Origin: Streptomyces tuirus
GTDB taxonomy: Bacteria > Actinomycetota > Actinomycetes > Streptomycetales > Streptomycetaceae
Direction of reading: 5' to 3'
DNA length: 64,000 nt
Assembly: GCA_018195615.1 (NCBI GenBank)
Contig: JAGTPG010000002.1
Span: 2,794,501 to 2,858,500 of the forward strand
How positions within the stretch are numbered: position 1 is the stretch's first letter; each line of letters starts with the position of its first letter. Both the position numbers and the translations under genes were made by a program. Shown piece by piece: positions 56,095-64,000 of this stretch. The notes beneath the pieces were generated by a model. That model was given only the letters and a program-made list of their open reading frames with translations. It searched no databases and had not been told where the DNA came from.

Positions 56095-57274
56095 GGAGCC
56101 GGACGCTGGCGTTGCCGTCCGCGTAGTAGGCGACGACCGACAGGGACGCGGCCGAGAGTTCCATGCGGAACAGGGACTCCGGCGGGGCGCCGAGGGCGAG
56201 CCGGACGAAGGTCTTGATCGGGGTCACGTGGGTGACGAGCAGGACCGTGCGGCCCGCGTACGCCGCGATCAGCTTGTCGCGGGTGGCGGCGATCCGGGTG
56301 GCGGTCGCCGCGAAGCTCTCGCCGCCTCCGGTGGGTTCGGCGTCCGGGGAGGCCAGCCAGGCGTTCAGGTCGTCCGGGTACCGTTCACGCACTTCGGCGA
56401 AGGTCAGTCCCTCCCAGGCGCCGAAGTCCGTCTCGCGCAGTCCCTCGTCGAGGCTCACGTCGAGGCCGAGCCGGGCCGCGACGATGCCGGCGGTCTCCCG
56501 GGTGCGGGCGAGGGGTGACGACACGATCGCCTGGATCGTGCCGCGCCGGGCCAGCAGGGCGGCGGCCCGTTCGGCCTGTTCCCGGCCGGCGTCGGAGAGG
56601 GCGGGGTCGGTGCCGCCACTGCCGGAGAACCGCTTCTGCGGTGTCAGCGGGGTCTCGCCGTGGCGCAGCAGTACGAAGGTGGCGGGGGCGCCCATGTCGG
56701 CGGGGGCCCAGCCGGGGGTGGCGACGGCCTGGGCGGCGCGGGCGTCGGCGTCGGGTTCCGGGGCGGTGGCCGGGGCAGTGGAAGCAGAGCCGGAGGAAGA
56801 GACGTCAGGAGGCCCGGGCCGCGCGTCCAGCTCGGCCGTCGACGTCGACTCCGACCACTGCTCGCCCCTGGCGCCCGCGTCCATCGCCTCGTTCGCCAGC
56901 CGGTCCGCGTGCTTGTTCCGCTCCCGCGGGATCCACTCGTACGTCACCCGCCCGGGCGGGAAGACCCGGGCCGCGTCCGCCGCCAGTGGCTTCATGTCGG
57001 GGTGCTTGATCTTCCAGCGGCCCGACATCTGCTCGATGACGAGCTTGGAGTCCATCCGGACGTGGACGGTCGCGGCCGGGTCCAGTGCGTGGGCGGCGCG
57101 CAGGCCGGCGAGGAGGCCCCGGTACTCGGCGACGTTGTTCGTGGCGACGCCGATGTACTCGGCGGCCTCCCGCAGGGTCTCCCCCGTCGCCGCGTCGCTG
57201 ACCACGGCCCCGTAGCCCGCGGGCCCCGGGTTGCCCCGCGACCCGCCGTCGGCCTCGACGATGAACTCCCGCAC
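56069..57274 (-). CDS. Bifunctional RNase H / acid phosphatase
   Basis: 401 residues. The N-terminal RNase HI domain begins MREFIVEADGGSRGNPGPAGYGAVV with catalytic acids in EADGG, AEYRGLLAGL, RMDSKLVIEQMSG and NKHADRLANEAM. A variable Ala/Pro linker (about 145-195) leads to a histidine phosphatase domain (FVLLRHGETPLTPQKRFSGSG, VVSSPLARTRETA, LVTHVTPI). This matches the known Streptomyces coelicolor SCO2299 type. RNase HI removes RNA in RNA:DNA hybrids; the phosphatase domain may dephosphorylate an adenosylcobalamin-related metabolite. Confidence 0.95.
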   Translation of the reverse strand: MREFIVEADGGSRGNPGPAGYGAVVSDAATGETLREAAEYIGVATNNVAEYRGLLAGLRAAHALDPAATVHVRMDSKLVIEQMSGRWKIKHPDMKPLAADAARVFPPGRVTYEWIPRERNKHADRLANEAMDAGARGEQWSESTSTAELDARPGPPDVSSSGSASTAPATAPEPDADARAAQAVATPGWAPADMGAPATFVLLRHGETPLTPQKRFSGSGGTDPALSDAGREQAERAAALLARRGTIQAIVSSPLARTRETAGIVAARLGLDVSLDEGLRETDFGAWEGLTFAEVRERYPDDLNAWLASPDAEPTGGGESFAATATRIAATRDKLIAAYAGRTVLLVTHVTPIKTFVRLALGAPPESLFRMELSAASLSVVAYYADGNASVRLLNDTSHLR

Positions 57275-57292
57275 CGGATGGGCTCCCAGGGA

Positions 57293-58036
57293 CTAGAGAC
57301 CGGACTCGGACGTGCGCACCAGGATGCGGCGGCAGTTCTCGCAGCGGATCACCGTGTCGGGCGCCGCGTTGCGGATCTCGTTCAGCTCGGTGATGGCGAG
57401 CTCCTGGCGGCAGCCCTGGCAGCTGCGCGCGTACAGCTTGGCCGCGCCGATGCCGCCCTGCTGCTCGCGCAGCTTGTCGTAGAGCTTGAGCAGGTCCGCG
57501 GGCACGGACCCGGCGATGACCTCGCGCTCCTTGGAGACGGTGGCGACCTCGCCGTCGATCTCCTCGAAGGCGGCGTCACGACGGGCGGTCGCGTCGTCGA
57601 CCTTCGCCTGTACGGAGGCGACCCGCTCGGTCAGCTCGGCGACCCGCTCCTGCGCGGACTCGCGGCGCTCCATGACCTCCAGGACGACGTCCTCCAGGTC
57701 GCCCTGCCGCTTGGCGAGGGAGGCGATCTCGTGCTGGAGGTTCTCCAGGTCCTTGGGGGAGGTGACGGCGCCGGAGTCCAGGCGCTGCTGGTCGCGGGCG
57801 GCGCGCTGGCGCACCTGGTCCACGTCCTGCTCGGCCTTGGTCTGCTCGCGGGCGGTGTCGCTCTCCTCGGTCTGCGCGGCCACGAGCAGGTCGCGCAGCT
57901 GGGTGTGGTCCTTGGTCAGCGACTCGATCTCGGCGTGCTCGGGCAGCGACTTCCGCTTGTGCGCGAGCTGCTGCAGGCGGACGTCGAGGTCCTGGACGTC
58001 GAGGAGTCGGATCTGGTCGGCGGGCGCGGCGTTCAG
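57293..58036 (-). CDS. Zinc-ribbon coiled-coil protein (C4 type)
   Basis: 247 residues. A long coiled coil (LLDVQDLDVRLQQLAHKRKSL through ERVAELTERVASVQAKVDDATARRDAA) leads to a four-Cys zinc ribbon (YARSCQGCRQELAITELNEIRNAAPDTVIRCENCRRILV). The first recognisable residues require a start at CTG 58036, which overlaps the Nif3 stop as CTGA; an ATG or GTG is not visible at that place. The family is conserved beside Nif3 in actinobacteria and is proposed to be a small-RNA or ribosome-linked zinc protein; its role is unclear. Confidence 0.85.
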   Translation of the reverse strand: MNAAPADQIRLLDVQDLDVRLQQLAHKRKSLPEHAEIESLTKDHTQLRDLLVAAQTEESDTAREQTKAEQDVDQVRQRAARDQQRLDSGAVTSPKDLENLQHEIASLAKRQGDLEDVVLEVMERRESAQERVAELTERVASVQAKVDDATARRDAAFEEIDGEVATVSKEREVIAGSVPADLLKLYDKLREQQGGIGAAKLYARSCQGCRQELAITELNEIRNAAPDTVIRCENCRRILVRTSESGL

Positions 58037-58885
58037 TTCGGGGCTCCCAGGGGGTCAGAAGTGGTAGCGGCCGCGTGCGCGGTCCAGGGGTCGGTGACCG
58101 TTTTCGAGACGTGCACACGCAGGTCCCATCCGTGCCGGTCGGAGATCTCGTCGAGCTGGCTCGCGGCCAGCTCGCACCAGGGCCACTCGGTGGCCCAGTG
58201 CGCCGCGTCGAACAGCGCGAGGGGCTGTGGGCGACGGCTTCGGAGGCCGGGTGGTGGCGCAGGTCGGCGGTGAGGAAGGCGTCGACACCGGCCGCGCGCA
58301 CGTGGTCGAAGAGGCTGTCGCCGGAGCCGCCGCTGACGGCGACGGTGTGCACCAGGGCCTCGGGGTCGCCGGCGACGCGGATGCCCTGCGCGGTGGCGGG
58401 GAGCCGCTCGGCGGCGCGGGCGGCGAACTCGCGGACGGTCAGCGGGTGGTCCAGGGCGCAGACGCGGCCCAGTCCCGGCGGCCCTCGGGGTCGGTGGGGT
58501 CCGGGACGAGCGGCCCGGTGACCCGGAGGTCCAGGGCACCCGCGAGGGCGTCGGAGACACCCGGGTCGGCGGTGTCGGCGTTGGTGTGGGCGACGTGCAG
58601 CGCGATGTCGTTCTTGATGAGGGTGTGGACGACACGGCCCTTGAAGTGCGTCGCCGCGACCGTCGTCGTGCCGCGCAGGTAGAGCGGATGGTGGGTGACC
58701 AGCAGGTCGGCGCCCAGCTTCACCGCCTCGTCGACGATCTCCTGGACCGGGTCGACGGCGAACAGGACCCGCGTGACCTCCTGGTCCGGGTCGCCCGCGA
58801 CGGTGCCGACCGCGTCCCAGGACTCGGCCCGCTCGGCGGGCCACAGGGTCTCCAGCGCGGCGATGACTTCAGACAGACGGGGCAC
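58033..58885 (-). CDS. Nif3-like dinuclear metal protein (frameshifted)
   Basis: About 283 residues from GTG 58885 (VPRLSEVIAALETLWPAERAESWDAVGTVAGDP). Metal-binding segments are DLLVTHHPLYLRGTTTV, ALHVAHTNADTADPGVSDALA and, after frame changes near 58470 and 58220, VAVSGGSGDSLFDHVRAAGVDAFLTADLRHHPASEA and FDAAHWATEWPWCELAA. The family (GTP cyclohydrolase 1 type 2/Nif3) binds two metals and forms toroidal hexamers. It is coupled to the zinc-ribbon gene by a 4-bp overlap. Confidence 0.85.
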
Positions 58886-59084
58886 GGGTGCAAGGCTACC
58901 CGTCTGATCTGTGGCGTTGAACCGCCACCGCCCCCGTCGGCCGGCTGTCGCCCCGCGCAGCACAAAAGCCCCCTTTCCCTCAGGCGAATCGTTCCTGGAA
59001 CACCCTTATGTGTGAAGACGGGTGCCGACTGATTCCCCGGCCGCGCGTACGAAAACTACGTTCGTCACTGGAGGTGACCGAACG

Positions 59085-60475
59085 ATGACAGCGTGTGCGA
59101 TCGAGCCTTCGGCGGGTCATGAGGACGGAGCCGCGCCGGCGGGATGCACGCTCACCGCGGACGGCGCCTACGCCGCGCGCCTCGCGTCGGCCGGCGGCTC
59201 CTGGTTCCCGAGCGCTGGACCCTGGACGGCCCCGAGCCGTACGCGGTTCCCCTGCCCCGCAACCAGCCGGAGGAACCGGGCACCGAGGTGCACCCGATGG
59301 GCGACGGGCGGGTCCTCATCCACCGTCTGGTGGCCGGGCGGCACGCCTTCTCACTGCTGTACCCGACCGGCCCCGGCACCGGCGAGCTGCCCCTGGGCGC
59401 GGTCGAGTGCCCGCCGGACACGGTCCGGCTGCGGCTGCTGCCGCCCGCCCCCGGCGGCGAGAAGGCGTACGCGCTGGCCGTCGGGCCGCGTTCGACGACG
59501 GTCTGGCTGGTGGCGGGCGGCGACTTCGGTCCCGAGCGGCTGGCCGAGTTGCCCGGCCGCTGCTCGGGCGGGGTCTGGCTGGACCGTACGGGACGGCTGC
59601 TGGCCCTGGACCGGGAGACCGGTGGGCGCACCAAGGCGGTCGTGGTGGACCTGGGGCGCGGTGGCGAGGTGTCGCCGCTGCTGCAGATCGCCGCCGACAG
59701 CGACGACCGCCTGCTGCTCGCCGACCACGACAGCGGGCTGCTGATCGTCCGCTCGGACGCGCCCTCGCCGGGGCAGGGCCGGCTGGGCTGGGGTGTCCTG
59801 GGCAGCACACTGCCGGTGCGCTTCCCCGAGTGCCTGCGGCTGCGGGACTGCACCGTCACGCCGTTCGCGATCCAGCCGGGGCAGGTGCTGACGCCGGAGA
59901 GCTGCGCGGTGGCGCTGCGCGTCGACGGGCCGGTGGGCAGCTGGGTCGGTGTGTGGCGGCCGGCGGAGCGGCGGGTGCACCATCTCCCGGCGCCCGAGGG
60001 GTGGTTGGCGGGCACCGGCCTGTGGACGCCGGAGGGGGTACTGCGCCTGCCCTACGCGACGCCGGCGGTGCCGTGCGGGGTGGCCCGGGTCAGCCCGCCA
60101 CCGGCGGCGGAACAGCCTCAGCCTGAGCCCGGGGACGGGACCGGGGCCGGGGCCGAGCCCGGGGATGAGGCCCGGGATGTTGCCGGGGCCGGGTCCGCAG
60201 CTGGGTTTGGAGCCGCCGGAGTCGGGACCGTCACCGCGACCGGAGCCGGCACCGTCACCGGAGCCAGGACCGTCACCGCGACCGGCACCGGTACCGGAGC
60301 CATGACCGGAGCAGAAGCCGGAGCCGTCCCCGTTGCGGAACCGTCGTCGGGGCCCGAGTCCTCGCCCCCCGCCTCCCCGGCGCAGCCACCGCCGCCCGAC
60401 CGGTCCGCGACACCCGGCACACCCCGCCCGGTCCCTCTTCAGCAAGCGCCGTTGGGACGCCTTGTAACGAACTAG
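59085..60475 (+). CDS. Conserved hypothetical protein with low-complexity tail (frameshifted)
   Basis: About 463 residues from ATG 59085 behind GGAGGTGA. After a frame change near 59205 the body reads as a beta-rich, propeller-like protein (VLIHRLVAGRHAFSLLYP, KAYALAVGPRSTTVWLVAGG, VWLDRTGRLLALDRETGG, LLLADHDSGLLIVRSDAP). The last 130 residues are low complexity, rich in Gly, Ala, Thr and Pro with degenerate TGAGTVTGA-type repeats. No signal peptide. I do not recognise a function. The neighbouring genes belong to the conserved core. Confidence 0.65.
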
Positions 60476-60572
60476 TGCCGGTTGGCGTGACCGCCTGGAT
60501 CGCGGGTGTGGGGTGCCGGTTAGACTCGCCCGGCTGTAAGAAAGATCATGTTGACGGGGTGAATTCCATCCG

Positions 60573-60740
60573 ATGAGCGACGCCAGCACGAACCAGCCGC
60601 GCATTGCCGACGTCCAGGAGACCACCACCGGCCACGGCCGGCACCGTGGTGAGCTCTCGACGCAGGACAGCGAGACGGCGCCGCGCGGCCGCCACCGCAA
60701 GCCGGTGGCGGAGACCGAGCAGACCGGGACGGCTGCCTGA
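60573..60740 (+). CDS. Small conserved-looking protein with two GRHR motifs (55 residues)
   Basis: ATG 60573 opens MSDASTNQPRIADVQETTTG and the frame ends with TETEQ-like EQTGTAA at TGA 60738-60740. The strongly biased codon use is Streptomyces-like. It contains two similar blocks, GHGRHRGELS and PRGRHRKPVA. A strong hairpin (60764-60796) follows at 23 bp. It is hydrophilic, without Cys or membrane segments. I recognise no domain; small proteins of this kind appear to be common in Streptomyces cores. Confidence 0.6.
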   Translation: MSDASTNQPRIADVQETTTGHGRHRGELSTQDSETAPRGRHRKPVAETEQTGTAA

Positions 60741-60763
60741 GAGCACGTCAGTCACGGACGAGA

Positions 60764-60796
60764 AAGCGGCCCTGCCCGTCCTGGGCAGGGCCGCTT
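60764..60796. terminator. Strong bidirectional terminator hairpin
   Basis: AAGCGGCCCTGCCC (60764-60777) pairs perfectly with GGGCAGGGCCGCTT (60783-60796) around a 5-nt loop. It sits between the small plus-strand gene and the convergent SDR gene and can end both transcripts. Confidence 0.88.
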
Positions 60797-60804
60797 CTCT
60801 GTCC

Positions 60805-61746
60805 TCAGCCGCGTTTCAGTCCCAGCACCTCCGCCGCCGCGAACGTCTCGCCCGGCGGCCGGTCCGCGTAGTACGGCCCGAGCACGGCCTCCAGTTCGTC
60901 GTACGTGAAGGTGTCCTGCTTGCTGTCGAAGCGGGCGGCGACCCGGGGCCGTTCGACGACGGCCACCATCCCGCCGTGCACCACGAGCAGCTGTCCGTTG
61001 ACGTGGGCGGCGGCGGGCGAGGCCAGATAGCCGACGAGGGGGGCGACGTGTTCGGGGGCGAGCGGGTCGAGGCCGCCTCCCGAGGGCTGTTCGACGCCCG
61101 CGAAGACGTCCTCGGTCATCCGGGTGCGGGCGCGGGGGCAGATCGCGTTGGCCGTCACGCCGTACTTGCCGAGGGCGAGGGCCGTGGAGGTGGTGAGGCC
61201 GACGATCCCGCCCTTGGCCGCCGCGTAGTTGGGCTGCCCGGCGGAGCCGGCGAGGAACGCCTCCGAGGCGGTGTTCACGATCCGCCCGAACACCGGCGCC
61301 CCGGCCCGCTTCGACCGCTCCCGCCAGTGCGCGGCGGCGAACCGGGTGGTGTTGAAGTGCCCCTTGAGGTGCACGCGGAGCACGGCGTCCCACTCCTCCT
61401 CGGCCATCGAGAACACCATGCGGTCGCGCAGGATGCCCGCGTTGTTGACCAGGATGTCGAGCTTGCCGAACTCGGCGACGGCCAGCTCGACCAGTTCGCG
61501 CCCCTGCTGGAAGTCGGAGACGTCGCCGGTGTGCGCGAGGGCGGCCCCGCCCGCCGCGCGGATCTCGGCGGCGACCTCATGGGCGGGCCCGGCGGAGGCC
61601 GCGCCGCTCCCGTCGCGGCCGGGCTGCCCGTAGTCGTTGACGACCACGGAGGCGCCCAGCCGGGCGAGTTCCAGCGCCTCGGCCCGGCCGAGCCCCCGGC
61701 CCGCGCCGGTGACGATCGCGGACAGTCCCTGGAGCGGCAGCGGCAT
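60805..61746 (-). CDS. SDR 3-hydroxyacyl dehydrogenase / 3-oxoacyl reductase (Hsd4A-like)
   Basis: 313 residues from ATG 61746. The cofactor motif is AIVTGAGRGLGRAEALELARLGASVVVNDYG. The NNAG is in LDILVNNAGILRDRM, the catalytic Ser/Tyr/Lys in GRIVNTASEAFLAGSAGQPNYAAAKGGIVGL. Length and the NDYG segment resemble the SDR half of peroxisomal multifunctional enzyme type 2 and Hsd4A. It lies in a three-gene operon with an alcohol dehydrogenase and a MaoC-type hydratase, suggesting beta-oxidation of a bulky or steroid-like acyl-CoA. Confidence 0.88.
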   Translation of the reverse strand: MPLPLQGLSAIVTGAGRGLGRAEALELARLGASVVVNDYGQPGRDGSGAASAGPAHEVAAEIRAAGGAALAHTGDVSDFQQGRELVELAVAEFGKLDILVNNAGILRDRMVFSMAEEEWDAVLRVHLKGHFNTTRFAAAHWRERSKRAGAPVFGRIVNTASEAFLAGSAGQPNYAAAKGGIVGLTTSTALALGKYGVTANAICPRARTRMTEDVFAGVEQPSGGGLDPLAPEHVAPLVGYLASPAAAHVNGQLLVVHGGMVAVVERPRVAARFDSKQDTFTYDELEAVLGPYYADRPPGETFAAAEVLGLKRG

Positions 61747-61757
61747 GGCGTCCGTCC

Positions 61758-62834
61758 TCACATCTCGATGCACGTACGCAGGGCGGTCCCGGACCGCATC
61801 TGATCGAGCGCCTCGTTGATGTCGGCGAACGGGACCCGGTGGGTGATCAGGCCCGCCAGGTCGACCCGGCCGGTGCGCCACAGGGCGATGGTGCGTTCGT
61901 AGGAGCGCAGGACGTCACCGCCGCCGTACATGGACGGCAGGATGCGCTTCTCGTCGAAGAACAGCTCGAACATGTTGAGCTGGAGGGCGTCGTCCATGGC
62001 ACCGGCGCCGACCACGACCAGGGTGCCGCCGCGCCGGGTGGAGTCGTACGCGGTCCGGGCCGTGGCCGACTTGCCGACGACCTCGAAGACGTAGTCGAAG
62101 CCCTCACCGGCGGTGATCTGCTGTTTGGCGTCGGGCAGTTCCTCGGGCGAGACGGCCTTCGTGGCCCCGAACCGCAGGGCCGCCTCACGCCGGGAGACGA
62201 CCGGGTCGACGGCGACGATCTCGGCGGCCCCGCGCAGCCGGGCGCCCTGGATCACGGAGATGCCCACGCCGCCGCACCCGATGACGGCCACCGACGAACC
62301 GGCCTCCACATCGGCCGTGTTGAGGGCGGCGCCCAGCCCGGTCGTCACCCCGCAGCCGATGAGGGCGGCGATGTCGAAGGGCACGTCGTCGGGTATCGGC
62401 ACCGCGCAGCCGGCGTCGACGACGACCTCCTCGGTGAAGGTGCCGGTGCCGGCCATGCCGAAGACGTCCCCGCCGGGGCGCCTGAAGTTGGGGGTGCCCG
62501 CGTTCATGAACCCGGCCAGGCACAGCTGGGTCTGCCCGCGTTTGCAGGAGGGGCAGGCGCCGCAGGCGGGCAGCCAGCACACCACGACCCGGTCGCCGGC
62601 CTTCACCTGGCTGACGCCCTCGCCGACCTCGAGGATCTCGCCCGCCCCCTCATGGCCGGGCACGAACGGCGCGGGCTGCGGCAGCACCCCGCTCATCGCC
62701 GACAGGTCCGAGTGGCACAGGCCCGTGGCGCGGACCCGGATCCGCACCTTGCCGGGTCCGAACCCCACCGCCTCGACGTCGTCGAGGACCTCCAGCTTGT
62801 CCTGGCCGATCTCGTGCAGTACGGCTGCGCGCAT
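61758..62834 (-). CDS. Zinc-dependent MDR alcohol dehydrogenase
   Basis: 358 residues. The catalytic zinc site has Cys in RATGLCHSDLSAMSG and His-Glu in FVPGHEGAGEILEVG. The structural zinc lobe is WLPACGACPSCKRGQTQLC, and the NAD site is VAVIGCGGVGISVIQGARLRGA followed by an Asp (AVDPVVSRR), favouring NAD. It oxidises alcohols or hydroxyacyl-linked groups. It is 11 bp upstream of the SDR gene and in the same operon. Frame intact. Confidence 0.93.
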   Translation of the reverse strand: MRAAVLHEIGQDKLEVLDDVEAVGFGPGKVRIRVRATGLCHSDLSAMSGVLPQPAPFVPGHEGAGEILEVGEGVSQVKAGDRVVVCWLPACGACPSCKRGQTQLCLAGFMNAGTPNFRRPGGDVFGMAGTGTFTEEVVVDAGCAVPIPDDVPFDIAALIGCGVTTGLGAALNTADVEAGSSVAVIGCGGVGISVIQGARLRGAAEIVAVDPVVSRREAALRFGATKAVSPEELPDAKQQITAGEGFDYVFEVVGKSATARTAYDSTRRGGTLVVVGAGAMDDALQLNMFELFFDEKRILPSMYGGGDVLRSYERTIALWRTGRVDLAGLITHRVPFADINEALDQMRSGTALRTCIEM

Positions 62835-62866
62835 GGTGCGGGCTCCCCTCGTACGGCGTTCTGGAC

Positions 62867-63754
62867 TCAGGTGCGTTCGACGACGGTGTGCTCGACGATG
62901 GTGTGTTCGACGATGGTGTCGGCGAGGACGGGCGCGTCGGCGCGCTCGACGGCGCTGACGGCGACCCGGGTGGACTGCGGCGTGTGCCACATGCGGATCC
63001 GGAGTGTCTCCCCGGGAAACACGACCCCGGCGAACCGCGTGGCGTACGACCGGACCCGGGTGACGTCCCCGCCGAGCAGCGTGTCGACGACCGCCTTGAG
63101 TGTCATGCCGTAGGTGCACAGCCCGTGCAGGATGGGCCGCTCGAATCCGGCGACCTTGGCGAACTCGGGGTCGGCGTGCAGCGGGTTCCAGTCGCCGGAG
63201 AGGCGGTAGAGCAGGGCCTGGTCCTCGCGGACCGGCCGTTCGACGGTCCGCGCGGGTGCGCCGGTGGGGGGTTCGAGCCGGGTGGACGGGCCGCGGTCGC
63301 CACCCCAGCCGCCTTCTCCACGGATGAAGATCTGGGCGTCGTTGGTCCACAACGGGCCGTCGGCGTCGGCCACGTCGGTGCGCAGGACGAGGACGGCCGC
63401 CTTGCCCTTGTCGTGGACGGCGGCGACCCGGTTCGTGGCTGTCGCGGTGCCCGTCACCGGGATGGGCCGGTGGAGCACGAGGCTCTGGCCGCCGTGCAGG
63501 ACGCGGGCGAGGTCGACGTCGACGCCGGGCATGGACAGCCCGCTGGTCACCCCGGGTTTTCCGCCGCCCGCGACGGTGGCGAAGCTCGGCAGGACGTGCA
63601 GCCGGGACTCCAGGGTGTAGCGCAGTTCGTCGGGGTCGGTGGCGGGGACGCCCGCGCCGATGCCGAGGTGGTAGAGCTGCACGTCCTTGTGGTCCCAGGA
63701 GAGCTCGCCGGTCCGGGGTTCGGCGGCGAGCGCCTTGGCTGCGTCGATGGGCAT
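62867..63754 (-). CDS. MaoC-type enoyl-CoA hydratase (double hotdog, Hsd4B-like)
   Basis: 295 residues. The C-terminal hotdog has the hydratase signature YRLSGDWNPLHADPEFAKVAGFERPILHGLCTYGM (Asp and His of the hydratase 2 motif). The N-terminal hotdog (LQLYHLGIGAGVPATDPDELRYTLESRLHVLPSFATV) lacks it. This matches the two-domain R-specific enoyl-CoA hydratases that handle bulky or steroid side-chain substrates. The extreme C-terminus repeats TIVEH (TIVEHTIVEHTVVERT) from a 15-bp tandem repeat. It is first in the operon behind palindromic operators. Confidence 0.9.
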   Translation of the reverse strand: MPIDAAKALAAEPRTGELSWDHKDVQLYHLGIGAGVPATDPDELRYTLESRLHVLPSFATVAGGGKPGVTSGLSMPGVDVDLARVLHGGQSLVLHRPIPVTGTATATNRVAAVHDKGKAAVLVLRTDVADADGPLWTNDAQIFIRGEGGWGGDRGPSTRLEPPTGAPARTVERPVREDQALLYRLSGDWNPLHADPEFAKVAGFERPILHGLCTYGMTLKAVVDTLLGGDVTRVRSYATRFAGVVFPGETLRIRMWHTPQSTRVAVSAVERADAPVLADTIVEHTIVEHTVVERT

Positions 63755-63832
63755 GGGGCTCCTGATCGCCGTGGGAAAGACCTCGGTACGGCCGTCCGCA
63801 CCGTCGGCCGCACCGAGGCCGTCCGGGACAGA

Positions 63833-63850
63833 ACTGGAACGCGTTCCAGT
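63833..63850. promoter_or_regulatory. KstR-like palindromic operator
   Basis: ACTGGAACGCGTTCCAGT is a perfect 18-bp palindrome about 80 bp upstream of the MaoC start. Its centre fits TnnAACnnGTTnnA, the motif of the TetR-type steroid-catabolism repressor KstR. Confidence 0.6.
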
Positions 63851-63894
63851 CCTGCGCCTCTGTATAGCCCAGGCCCCCGCACTTGTGAAGCCTC

Positions 63895-63940
63895 CTGACA
63901 CCGTGTCAGATGACTAGTGAAGTGCAGCGTCAGATGACTA
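63895..63940. promoter_or_regulatory. Second palindrome and a direct repeat upstream of the MaoC operon
   Basis: CTGACACCGTGTCAG (63895-63909) has perfect 7-bp arms. GTCAGATGACTA occurs at 63905-63916 and again at 63929-63940, a period of 24 bp. These are probably binding sites for a regulator of the minus-strand operon or of a gene beyond the window. Confidence 0.5.
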
Positions 63941-64000
63941 TGTGTTCCTGTGTTCCTGGGACGATGACATTTGTCCTGCCGAAGTCCGTACAAGCGCATC

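Overview
The window is high-GC DNA with strong third-position GC bias, Streptomyces-type start and ribosome-binding sites, and actinobacterial gene content. It is most likely Streptomyces or a close relative. It divides into an accessory part (about 1-50 kb) and a core-like part (about 50-64 kb) that begins at the RNase P RNA gene. Mobile-element debris marks both ends of the accessory part: a decayed tyrosine integrase and an ISL3-type insertion sequence on the left, and a DUF2637/SpdB-like remnant with short iterated repeats just left of rnpB.

Left accessory region (2.3-17.6 kb): an OGG-fold pseudogene, an MMPL exporter divergent from a histidine kinase/response regulator pair, a convergent paralogous regulator, and a regulator whose phosphoacceptor Asp is replaced by Glu. 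A second kinase-regulator-DUF4097 operon follows, then an MFS / phosphotriesterase-like / NRAMP operon.

The centre is the interesting part. On the minus strand lies a complete lasso-peptide set: a 45-residue precursor (22069-22206), cyclase, RRE protein B1 and leader peptidase B2, followed by a GT4 glycosyltransferase. The predicted core is GFGSRYNDVLGERI, with a Gly1-Asp8 ring of the chaxapeptin/sungsanpin type. Directly upstream on the same strand, only 57 bp from the precursor, are an ACP, an acyl-ACP desaturase and a FabF-type ketosynthase. Divergent from these is a plus-strand operon from 25.0 to 45.1 kb. It encodes a fatty acyl-AMP ligase and a bimodular type I PKS (ACP-KS-AT-KR-ACP-KS-AT(dead)-KR-ACP). 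It continues with a hydroxymalonyl-ACP cassette (HAD/FkbH, ACP, acyl-CoA dehydrogenase, 3-hydroxyacyl-CoA dehydrogenase; no O-methyltransferase), an R2lox-type metalloenzyme, a type II thioesterase, a phosphopantetheinyl transferase, a GMC oxidoreductase and a secreted SGNH hydrolase. My reading is that an unsaturated fatty acid is activated, extended twice with ketoreduction and possibly alpha-hydroxylated units, and then oxidatively tailored. The release step is not evident. I do not recognise the pathway as a known one.

Right side: DedA, TetR, ATP-grasp and acyltransferase genes, then the mobile debris. The core-like block follows: rnpB, EamA, AraC, Uma2, MerR, YaaA, KDPG aldolase, RNase H/phosphatase, zinc-ribbon protein, Nif3, and an SDR-ADH-MaoC operon behind palindromic operators.

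One caution applies throughout. Many otherwise intact genes carry one or two single-base frameshifts, in core and accessory genes alike. This looks more like sequencing indels than pseudogenisation, and start/stop positions of those genes are therefore approximate.
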